Shown one piece after another: positions 44,031 to 51,622 of a DNA stretch of 64,000 nucleotides (positions are counted from its first letter, which is position 1; the number at the start of each line of letters is the position of its first letter). The notes under the pieces are model-generated. The model saw only the letters and a program-made list of their open reading frames with translations, was not told the origin of the DNA and searched no databases. The position numbers were made by a program, and so were the translations under genes. Location of the stretch: NCBI GenBank assembly GCA_963703125.1, contig OY969790.1, forward strand, positions 2,914,001 through 2,978,000. The letters run 5' to 3'. The DNA is from MFD04716-140 sp963703125. Lineage in GTDB: Bacteria; Bacteroidota; Bacteroidia; Flavobacteriales; Flavobacteriaceae.

Positions 44031-45209
44031 TCAATTGGATTTTTCCAGAATGATTGCGGAAGCTCCACCACCTCCATTGCATATAGCAGCTGCACCAATT
44101 TTTGCGTTCTTTTGTTCAAGAACATTCAGTAATGTAACTATTATCCGCGCGCCGGAGCAACCTAAAGGATGGCCCAAGGAAACCGCCCCGCCATTCACAT
44201 TTACATTTTTATCCGTTAGTCCCAACAATTTCATGTTTGCAAGGCCCACCACGGCAAAAGCTTCATTGAATTCAAAATAATCCACATCATTTATTGATAT
44301 GCCCGCTTTTTTTAAAGCTTTTGGTAAAGCTTTCGCCGGTGCCGTTGTAAACCATTTAGGTTCCTGGGCTGCATCTGCAAAACTTCTGATTGTGGCCAAT
44401 GGTTTCAAGTTTAATTCCTTCGCTTTCGTATCGCTCATTAAGACCAATGCCGCGGCACCATCATTTATGGTCGAAGCGTTGGCCGCGGTTACAGTGCCAT
44501 CTTTTGAAAAAGCAGGTCTTAATGTTGGGATTTTATCTAAATTGACATTTGTATATTCCTCATCTTCAGAAATGAGGATTGGATCGCCTTTTCGCTGAGG
44601 TACTGACACAGGAACTACCTCGTTCTTAAAATTGCCATTTCCCCAGGCATCAGCAGACCTTTGGTAAGATTGTACAGCAAAATTATCTTGATCTTCCCTA
44701 CTAAACTTATACTCCAATGCACATGCGTCCGCGCAAACACCCATAGCATTTTGATCATAAGCGTCTACCAAACCATCTTTTTGCATTCCATCTATTAAGG
44801 AAGTTGGACCAAACTTAAGGCCATTGCGCATGTATATGTAATGCGGAATTAAACTCATGTTTTCCATCCCCCCGGCAACAGCTATTTCAACCTCTCCCAA
44901 GGCAATTGCCTGGGCAGCCAGCATTACGGCTTTCATTCCAGAAGCGCAGACTTTGTTGATAGTGGTACAGGGAACACTATTGGGAATACTAGCTTTAATG
45001 GCTGCCTGTCTGGCCGGGGCCTGACCCGTACCGGCTTGGACCACATTGCCCATAAGTACCTCATCAACCAATTTTGGGTCAAGGCCAATTTTATCAAGGG
45101 CTCCTTTTATTGCTACTGCACCCAGATCTGGGGCGGGCACTGCGGATAAACTGCCCATAAAGCTACCTATGGGTGTCCTAACAGCAGAAACAATGACAAC
45201 TTTGATCAT
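44031..45209 (-). CDS. acetyl-CoA C-acetyltransferase (thiolase)
   Basis: 392 residues from the ATG at 45209; an in-frame ATG at 45218 would add three. The acyl-binding Cys is in INKVCASGMKAVML (about 85-98), the His site is NGGAVSLGHPLGCSGAR and the last Cys is in AAICNGGGGASAIILEK. All four catalytic parts are kept. The protein condenses or cleaves acetoacetyl-CoA, in fatty-acid or leucine breakdown or polymer synthesis. It is a single gene, 18 bases upstream of the C40 gene start and possibly read together with it. Confidence 0.93.
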   Translation of the reverse strand: MIKVVIVSAVRTPIGSFMGSLSAVPAPDLGAVAIKGALDKIGLDPKLVDEVLMGNVVQAGTGQAPARQAAIKASIPNSVPCTTINKVCASGMKAVMLAAQAIALGEVEIAVAGGMENMSLIPHYIYMRNGLKFGPTSLIDGMQKDGLVDAYDQNAMGVCADACALEYKFSREDQDNFAVQSYQRSADAWGNGNFKNEVVPVSVPQRKGDPILISEDEEYTNVNLDKIPTLRPAFSKDGTVTAANASTINDGAAALVLMSDTKAKELNLKPLATIRSFADAAQEPKWFTTAPAKALPKALKKAGISINDVDYFEFNEAFAVVGLANMKLLGLTDKNVNVNGGAVSLGHPLGCSGARIIVTLLNVLEQKNAKIGAAAICNGGGGASAIILEKSN

Positions 45210-45299
45210 CACAATCATCTTTAATCAGCGAAATTAAGAAATTAATATGCAATCAATATGCTTGGGCGATCAAAAGGCATTTATAAGTTTATATTTTTC

Positions 45300-45307
45300 T
45301 ATTTTTG
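45300..45307 (+). promoter_or_regulatory. candidate -7 element of the HD phosphohydrolase gene
   Basis: TATTTTTG matches TAnnTTTG. It covers the TTG at 45305 that would otherwise extend the gene, so translation most likely starts at the ATG at 45326. Confidence 0.45.
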
Positions 45308-45325
45308 ATTATAGATATCTTCTTG

Positions 45326-47374
45326 ATGCAACATTTCTTAGAAAAGCTGTTCAAAAATCAATCCCGTATTTACAAATACTTTCTGTACATCGTTTCAGTT
45401 ACTTGTATCGTTTTCTTTTTTCCAAAAGGTGGAAAGTTCAAGTATGAGTACCAAAAAGGCAAACCTTGGCAGTATGAGAACTTGTATGCGCCATTTGATT
45501 TTTCAATCAAAAAAACTGAAAATGAGATTGGCAAGGAACGGCAAGCCGTGAAAAATAATCACCTTAACTATTATCGCTACGACCAGAAGATTGTAGGTGA
45601 TATTAGTTCTAGCTATCCAGAAAAGTTTAACAAAGTATTTAAAGCCAAAGATTACAATGCATCGCAACTGCCCACTTTGGAGGCAATTGGAATGGAAATA
45701 TTGGATTCGATTTATGTCAGGGGAATATTAAAAAAGTCAGAAAAGAACGTTTTTCAAGATAAAATCTACTTAGTAAAGAACAATGTGGCCCAGCGTGTCG
45801 ATTTGGCTGAGATATACAGTTTGCAAGATGTAGAGGGCCTGATTCAATCTATTTTAAGGGAAAAGGGTGTATTGAATCTTAAGAACTCCTATACAGATGT
45901 ATTTTTTGACCTTTTGAAACCAAATGTATTCTATGATCAAGGCCTTTCTGAAAATGAATTGAATGCCGAATTGTCAAAAATATCGGTTAGCCGAGGAACG
46001 GTTGACGAGGGGAAGCTTATAATTGCAAAAGGGGAGGTTGTTGAAGCCGAGAATATGAAAATATTGAATTCCCTTAAAGGTGAATTCGAATCGGAACTAT
46101 GGACGGCCAAAAATTACTATTTTATACTCTCGGGATATGCCGTATTGGTGGCATTGGTATTGATGATGTTGTTATTGTTCCTAAAGAAATATAGAGGAGA
46201 GATTTATAAAAATAACACCAAAGTTACATTTATATTTTTTAATATTTTATTAATGGTCTTTGTAACGACATTGGTAGTCAAGTATGACGAAGCCTATGTC
46301 TTTGTAGTGCCTCTATGCATAATTCCGCTTGTTCTTAAAACCTTTTTTGATGCAAGGCTGGGACTTTTTGTGCATGTGCTCACGGTATTGATCTTGGGCT
46401 TTGTAGTACCGAATAGTTTTGAGTATATATTTCTGCAGATCATTGCGGGAATAGTGACCATACTTACGGTGTCCGAGCTTTATAAAAGGGCCAATCTCTT
46501 CATTTCTGTAGGTCAGATAACGTCTATTTATATTTTGGGATATCTTGCCTTCCATATCATTCATGAGGGAAATCTGGATAACATAGTTTGGTTTACCCTT
46601 GGTCTTTTTTTTCTGAATGGAATGATAACACTCTTTGCCCAACCGCTCATTTATATTTATGAAAAGCTCTTTGGGCTAATTTCGGATGTTTCTTTATTGG
46701 AGCTATCGGACACGAATTCAAAGCTTTTAAAAGAACTTTCGAACAAAGCTCCAGGCACCTTTCACCACTCCTTACAAGTGGCCAACCTGGCGGAAGCCGC
46801 GGCGAATGAAGTGGGAGCGAACGCCATGCTTGTCAGGGTAGGGGCACTTCACCATGATATTGGCAAGATGGTTAACCCCACCTATTTTACCGAAAATCAG
46901 ATTACCAATGTGAATCCACACGATGAGCTTAGCCCAAAGGACAGTGCCAAGATAATAATCGACCATATCTTATTGGGAATCGAGATGGCTCGAAAGAGTA
47001 AGATTCCAGATAGGGTCATAGATTTTATTCGCACTCATCATGGTACTACCCTAGTTTATTACTTTTACAAGAAGCAAAAAGAATTGGATCCAGAGATGGG
47101 CGACGTTGATTTTAAATACCCCGGTCCTATACCTTTTTCCAAGGAAACTGCCATTTTGATGATGGCGGATTCTGTGGAGGCGGCTTCTAAAAGCCTTAAA
47201 AACCCTACATTTTTGATTATTGATGAATTTGTGGATAAAATTATTGCCGGACAGATGTCTGCGAATCAGTTTTTGAACGCTGATATTACTTTTAAAGAGA
47301 TAGAGACTATTAAAAAGATTTTCAAACAAAAATTGACGAACATCTATCATTTAAGGGTTGAGTACCCTGAATAG
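45326..47374 (+). CDS. 7TM-HD family phosphohydrolase, PgpH-like (probable c-di-AMP phosphodiesterase)
   Basis: 682 residues from the ATG at 45326. An N-terminal membrane helix (FLYIVSVTCIVFFF) is followed by an extracellular 7TM-HDED region (about 30-260), seven membrane helices (about 265-455) and a cytosolic HD domain with FHHSLQVANLAEAAANEV, ALHHDIGKM and the DRVIDFIRTHHGTTLVYYFY motif. This architecture is that of PgpH, which hydrolyses cyclic di-AMP in Listeria. The metal ligands are present. The tRNA pair follows 110 bases downstream. Confidence 0.93.
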   Translation: MQHFLEKLFKNQSRIYKYFLYIVSVTCIVFFFPKGGKFKYEYQKGKPWQYENLYAPFDFSIKKTENEIGKERQAVKNNHLNYYRYDQKIVGDISSSYPEKFNKVFKAKDYNASQLPTLEAIGMEILDSIYVRGILKKSEKNVFQDKIYLVKNNVAQRVDLAEIYSLQDVEGLIQSILREKGVLNLKNSYTDVFFDLLKPNVFYDQGLSENELNAELSKISVSRGTVDEGKLIIAKGEVVEAENMKILNSLKGEFESELWTAKNYYFILSGYAVLVALVLMMLLLFLKKYRGEIYKNNTKVTFIFFNILLMVFVTTLVVKYDEAYVFVVPLCIIPLVLKTFFDARLGLFVHVLTVLILGFVVPNSFEYIFLQIIAGIVTILTVSELYKRANLFISVGQITSIYILGYLAFHIIHEGNLDNIVWFTLGLFFLNGMITLFAQPLIYIYEKLFGLISDVSLLELSDTNSKLLKELSNKAPGTFHHSLQVANLAEAAANEVGANAMLVRVGALHHDIGKMVNPTYFTENQITNVNPHDELSPKDSAKIIIDHILLGIEMARKSKIPDRVIDFIRTHHGTTLVYYFYKKQKELDPEMGDVDFKYPGPIPFSKETAILMMADSVEAASKSLKNPTFLIIDEFVDKIIAGQMSANQFLNADITFKEIETIKKIFKQKLTNIYHLRVEYPE

Positions 47375-47414
47375 TTGATGTAATTATCCTGAATAAAAAA
47401 ACTAAAAAAAATAG

Positions 47415-47445
47415 TTGTTTTCCAAAGTATGAAGAGGTACATTTG
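47415..47445 (+). promoter_or_regulatory. promoter of the tRNA-Ser/tRNA-Pro unit
   Basis: TTG at 47415-47417 and TACATTTG at 47438-47445 are separated by 20 bases. The expected start near 47452 gives a leader of about 33 bases before tRNA-Ser. Confidence 0.6.
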
Positions 47446-47484
47446 CAACCGCATTTTTAAATGCCAGTTCATTGAATAATTGCT

Positions 47485-47568
47485 GGAGAGGTGCCGGAGT
47501 GGTAACGGAGCAGATTGCTAATCTGTCGACGCGTAAGTGTCGCCAGGGTTCGAGTCCCTGTCTCTCCG
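47485..47568 (+). tRNA. tRNA-Ser (anticodon GCU)
   Basis: 84 bases with a long variable arm. Acceptor GGAGAGG pairs with TCTCTCC, with one G-T pair. The anticodon stem-loop CAGATTGCTAATCTG carries GCT, and the T arm is CAGGGTTCGAGTCCCTG. The discriminator is G and CCA is not encoded. Confidence 0.96.
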
Positions 47569-47600
47569 CTTTTTCTAATGACAATTAATTAGTATTTTTT

Positions 47601-47674
47601 CGGGGTGTAGCGTAGCCCGGTATCGCGCCTGCTTTGGGAGCAGGAGGCCGCAGGTTCGAATCCTGCCACCCCGA
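47601..47674 (+). tRNA. tRNA-Pro (anticodon UGG)
   Basis: 74 bases. Acceptor CGGGGTG pairs with CACCCCG, the anticodon arm CTGCTTTGGGAGCAG carries TGG and the T arm is GCAGGTTCGAATCCTGC. Discriminator A, no encoded CCA. It lies 32 bases after tRNA-Ser and directly before the integrase remnant, so its 3' end is the probable integration site of the island. Confidence 0.96.
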
Positions 47675-47901
47675 CAAAAAGGGTGTCAAACGACACCAAA
47701 TTTGTACTAATCTTATGAAAACCAAGGATTTAAATAATTCTTGGTTTCATTTGAATAGTTTTGAAACCATATTTGAAGGTGTCCTATTAGGTGTCTTATT
47801 TATTCAGGACGATTACCTATATTGCACCATATATCGCAATTGACTTTTCACGGCGATTTGACTTTCGTTTAACGGATTTTATAACCTTTAAAACGAAAGT
47901 G

Positions 47902-48927
47902 ATGAAAACACTACACACTTTTAACATCTACTTTTTCCTTAAGAAGAAGGCTATCAGAAAAAACGGAACTATGCCGATTTATGCCCGTATCACAGTCGAT
48001 GGGCAAAGAGCTGACGTTAGCACTAAAAAAGAAACATTTGAAGCGAACTGGTGGCCCGAAGCTGGGCGTGTAAATGCCAAAGTCAAAAATGCTAAATCTA
48101 TAAATGAAGCCCTAGATGAAATTTATAATGATTTAGGGGATTGTAAAAAAGAGCTTCAAGAGGAAGGCCGACTTTTGACCGCACATGATATCAAAATGAG
48201 GTTTCTCGGCCTAGACACCACCCTCAGGACCCTTAAAGATATGCTCAAATATCATAGGGAGAACGAAATCCAGAAACTCGCACGGGGCACGGCCAAGAAC
48301 TACAATGCTACGGAAAAATACCTTCTTTCCTATATCCAACAGAAATTTAGAGCTTCAGATATTAGCCTAGCTCAGATCAATTATTCGTTTGTTTTAAATT
48401 TTGAACAGTATCTACGAAACTGTAAACCTTTAATGAAGTCCCAGAAGCTAAGTAACAATGGCATCATGAAACACATGGAGCGGTTCAAGAAAATGACCAC
48501 CATTGCCCTTAAATTGGAGTCTTTGAAAAAGGATCCCTTTGCTTTTTTTAACGCAAAGTTCGAACCCTACGACCGTGCCGTGTTAACAATAGCGGAGTTG
48601 AACGCTATAATTGAACTCCCGTTAACAGATGCTGGCCTACATCGGGTAAGGGATGTTTTTGTATTTGCCTGCTATACCGGCCTTAGTTATATAGACGTAA
48701 GGGGTTTAAAACCTGAACATATAGTGATGGGAATAGACGGCCATCAATGGGTCTTTACCAGACGCGAAAAAAGCGGGACACTTGTCAAAGTGCCCTTATT
48801 GGAGTCTGCAAGGGCCATCCTTAAAAAATATTCCGCCCATCGTTACCTGAACAAAAAGAACCTAGTTTTACCTGTGTATTCCAATCAAAAATGCAACAAG
48901 TACCTTAAGATAATTACCGGAAAATAA
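47902..48927 (+). pseudogene. tyrosine recombinase (IntDOT type), C-terminally truncated
   Basis: 341 residues from the ATG at 47902; a GTG at 47791 could extend it but family members start MKTxxTFNIYFFLKKKA as here. The arm-binding domain (1-90), SAM-like core-binding domain (about 105-215) and the start of the catalytic domain are present. The region of catalytic Arg I reads YTGLSYIDVRGL, with Ser in place of Arg, as known for IntDOT-type integrases. The frame stops after NKYLKIITGK, so the HxxRH motif and the nucleophilic Tyr are missing, and about 70 residues are lost. The protein cannot be an active recombinase. The end is fused to a truncated SRAP gene on the other strand. Confidence 0.88.
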
Positions 48928-49103
48928 GGATCATCATCGGTATAGATGAGTAGGGAAGGATGGTTAAAACCCGAGGAATGGTGTATGGGCAGGTCCGTCA
49001 AGGGTATCAGTTTCTCCAGAATCTCGGCGATGGCATGTTCATCACCGTCGCGTTGGGCCCTTCTAAGCTGGGTTTCCAGTTGTGCTTTAACATCGTAACA
49101 CAT
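48885..49103 (-). pseudogene. SOS response-associated peptidase (SRAP/HMCES-like), N-terminal fragment
   Basis: 72 codons remain, of which the first 63 (MCYDVKAQLETQLRRA ... SGFNHPSLLIYTDDDPYFPVI) match the N-terminus of Bacteroidota SRAP proteins, including the Cys2 that crosslinks to abasic sites. The rest of the frame (ILRYLLHF) is antisense integrase sequence. About 190 residues of the normal protein are missing. The break coincides with the break of the integrase gene at about 48908-48925, so one deletion explains both. Confidence 0.8.
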
Positions 49104-49176
49104 AGCTATATTTTTTGACTATCCTAATTTAAGGGAAAATATGCTATTGGTAAATTTTTGGGGAAGCCCAGTGTAT

Positions 49177-49425
49177 TTATTTTGAAATAACCAAAATTGC
49201 TATCTTTTCCTCAAGCTCAAAAACGAAGTTGCCCGTTATAGGCTCCTCATGCTTTAATACCCTATTCGCAATGCCCTTGCCCCCTTTAAACAGTTCTACC
49301 CTGCACATAGATTGATCCCCGTCGAACCGATCGTACACCTCTATTTTGATGTGCTCGAAATGATGTTTTTTAAGCCTGAATTTTAAAAGGGCCTCCATTA
49401 TTTTTTGCTGTCTGTAGATTTTCAT
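49177..49425 (-). CDS. small hypothetical protein
   Basis: 82 residues from the ATG at 49425, which overlaps the stop codon of the preceding gene (ATGA). A longer frame from 49476 is ignored for that reason. It has a basic N-terminus (MKIYRQQKIMEALLKFRLKKHHFEHIKIEVYDR) and a beta-rich remainder. I recognise no family. Its coupling to the 92-residue gene and location beside the SRAP remnant suggest accessory cargo carried with that gene. Confidence 0.6.
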   Translation of the reverse strand: MKIYRQQKIMEALLKFRLKKHHFEHIKIEVYDRFDGDQSMCRVELFKGGKGIANRVLKHEEPITGNFVFELEEKIAILVISK

Positions 49426-49700
49426 TTCAGTACATCTTTTCTTGTCAATTCCCAACCGTGGCTTGGTATGCCCCAAAAACCCAGCACATCCATGATCTTG
49501 AATATGGTACCGCTAGGGTAGCGATGGTATAGCGTTACTTCCTTGTCGTCCCATTCAACATAAAAACCGTTGAGCCCGCTGGGTTTCATCTCCCAGAGCC
49601 CGGCATCTTTTAAAGCGCACTCGTATCGCTCCTGGCCTATCTCCTTGAGCAACTGCCGAATGGCTTTCTTATCGCTGTTTTTGAATATTGTTTTGGACAT
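49422..49700 (-). CDS. small hypothetical protein
   Basis: 92 residues: a helical N-terminus (NSDKKAIRQLLKEIGQERYECALKDA) and a beta-rich part (GFYVEWDDKEVTLYHRYPSGTIFKIMDVLG). No family is recognised. It is followed with a four-base overlap by another small gene, and its start codon lies inside a 22-base inverted repeat that also contains a -7 promoter box, which suggests autoregulation. Confidence 0.6.
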   Translation of the reverse strand: MSKTIFKNSDKKAIRQLLKEIGQERYECALKDAGLWEMKPSGLNGFYVEWDDKEVTLYHRYPSGTIFKIMDVLGFWGIPSHGWELTRKDVLK

Positions 49701-49720
49701 ATTCCAAAATTATGGAATAT
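49699..49720 (-). promoter_or_regulatory. inverted repeat with -7 box at the start of the 92-residue gene
   Basis: Eight-base arms ATATTCCA and TGGAATAT flank six bases. On the minus strand TAATTTTG (49712-49705) within it fits TAnnTTTG. The predicted start point lies at or next to the start codon, so the mRNA may be nearly leaderless. Confidence 0.5.
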
Positions 49721-50292
49721 TTCCTAATTAAAAACAGTCGAATTATGTTAAATGTTTAGTTCTTAGCTTTCTTTATGATGTGTAGAATAAGAGCAAGTTT
49801 TCTAAAATTCTTGTTCGTTAAAACACCAGTAACGATAAAAGGTCAAACCAAAAGCATTTTAAATGCATAAAGAAATAGCCAATAATTTGTCCTTCTTAAG
49901 TGAATTAAATCAATATTATTCATTACTTGTGCTTTGTTGTTAACTGGAAACTCTATTTTAGTGTTTTTCAAAAGTTTACAGCATAATATTGAAAAAATGG
50001 TATAATGATGTATCAAAAACTAAATCCTTAATCATCAAAACTATAAGGATAATTGCCTGAAAATAAAAACATTAAATAATATACCCTATTTTATTTTATC
50101 GAAAAAGAGGTTTTTAGGTAATTAGAGAAGATGGCTTTGTAGATATTGCAATCAAATATAATACTTGAAGCGTTAATGTAAGAAAAATTAAAATTGGATT
50201 GAACGAAAATATATTTTAGCACGATTCATCCAAATCACACATTTTTTGCAACAAACTTTTTATTATCGCAGAATAATAGACTTAATTTAAAC
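49721..50292. other. AT-rich intergenic region before the dnd operon
   Basis: About 570 bases with no frame that I can support as a gene. It is strongly AT-rich, with many short A and T runs. The dnd operon promoter should lie here, but no clear TTG plus TAnnTTTG pair was found; TATATTTT at about 50208 is the nearest -7 match. The change in base composition begins here. Confidence 0.5.
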
Positions 50293-51621
50293 ATGAATAA
50301 ACTAATTCAATTGCTAATTGATGAAATTGTAGACCAGTATGCTTACGCAGATAATAGTAATCGACCATGGATAATAGGATTTAGTGGCGGTAAGGATTCA
50401 ACGGTAATGTTACAATTAGTATGGAAGGCAATTTCAGAAATAAAAGAGCTTACTGGTTTTATAAAAAGGGATATATATGTTGTTTGTAATGATACAATGG
50501 TCGAAAACCCAGTAATTACAGAATACGTGTATAGAGTACTGGAGAGAATTGAGCAAGCTGCGGTAGAGCAGGATATGCCAATAAGAGTAATTAAAACGAT
50601 ACCTAGACTTGAAGATTCCTTTTGGGTTAACCTTATTGGACGTGGTTATCCCGCTCCAAATAATGCCTTTAGATGGTGTACAGAGAGGTTAAAAATCAGA
50701 CCGACAACAAGATTTTTAACTGAACAATTAGATGAATTTGGTGAAGCAGTTATTTTAATTGGCACAAGGACTGCCGAAAGTTCGCAAAGAGCCAAAGCAA
50801 TGAAAAAACACGCTATAAAAGGAAAGCGTTTAACAAAACACCCAACTCAACCAAATACCTATATGTATGCTCCAATTCGAGGTTTGAGTATAGAAGAAGT
50901 TTGGTACGTTATAAACACAATGGAATCTCCTTGGGGCTCGGACAACTCTGAATTGTTTCAGATCTATTCTGATGCCAGTGCAGATGACTATGAATGTCCA
51001 ACAGTTGTAACGAACAAAGAACATAAATCATGTGGGCAAAGTCGTTTTGGTTGCTGGGTTTGTACAGTAGTTAAAGAAGATAAATCAATGTCTGCCCTGA
51101 TTGATAACGGACTAACTTGGTTAACTCCGCTATTGAGATTCAGAAATCAACTTGCAGCAGAAAGAAATATTATTGAGCACCGAATGCCAGAACGTAGAAA
51201 TGGAACAGCTGCCATAAACGGAATGGGGCCATATTATCCTTGGTATAGAGCAAAGGTGTTGGAAAGTCTTTTTGAAACCCAAAAGCAAATTCAAAAAGAA
51301 AAACCTCATGTTGAGTTGATTACAAACCAAGAATTGGTTGCCATACAAACCATTTGGTATAGAGATTTTATTTTCAACCAAAAAGTTTCAGAAATATATC
51401 GAAAAGCTTACAAAATAACTTTGGATATGAAAGATCAAAACGAAAAACATGAAAAAGAATTAGAATTGTTAAAAAAATCGTGCAAGGCCAACCCTAAACA
51501 TTTTGACCTTATTCAAGATTTATTGACGCTTCAAAAAAACAAATCGCTTTTAAATAGAAAAAGAGGTTTGAAAGAAGATATTGAAAACCGTATTGAAGAG
51601 TACATAAGGCAAGAAAAATAG
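50293..51621 (+). CDS. dndC: DNA phosphorothioation protein DndC (sulfurtransferase)
   Basis: 442 residues of the PAPS-reductase/ATP-pyrophosphatase group. The PP-loop is SGGKDSTVM (residues 31-39). Cys129 (in FRWCTERLK) together with Cys247, Cys254 and Cys257 (SCGQSRFGCWVCTVV) fits the iron-sulfur cluster site of DndC. The C-terminal third is helical and Lys-rich. DndC activates the DNA backbone for replacement of a non-bridging oxygen by sulfur. It needs a cysteine desulfurase; no dndA is in the window, so a housekeeping IscS probably serves. It is the first gene of a six-gene run with gaps or overlaps of 1-11 bases. Confidence 0.93.
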   Translation: MNKLIQLLIDEIVDQYAYADNSNRPWIIGFSGGKDSTVMLQLVWKAISEIKELTGFIKRDIYVVCNDTMVENPVITEYVYRVLERIEQAAVEQDMPIRVIKTIPRLEDSFWVNLIGRGYPAPNNAFRWCTERLKIRPTTRFLTEQLDEFGEAVILIGTRTAESSQRAKAMKKHAIKGKRLTKHPTQPNTYMYAPIRGLSIEEVWYVINTMESPWGSDNSELFQIYSDASADDYECPTVVTNKEHKSCGQSRFGCWVCTVVKEDKSMSALIDNGLTWLTPLLRFRNQLAAERNIIEHRMPERRNGTAAINGMGPYYPWYRAKVLESLFETQKQIQKEKPHVELITNQELVAIQTIWYRDFIFNQKVSEIYRKAYKITLDMKDQNEKHEKELELLKKSCKANPKHFDLIQDLLTLQKNKSLLNRKRGLKEDIENRIEEYIRQEK

Positions 51622-51622
51622 T

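Noticed and set aside
47402..47584. Open frame across tRNA-Ser on the minus strand
   Set aside because: It spans a certain tRNA gene and has no protein-like features.
49721..50292. Hidden small gene or noncoding RNA before dndC
   Set aside because: No frame with a start and sensible composition and no strong hairpin with a T-run was found.
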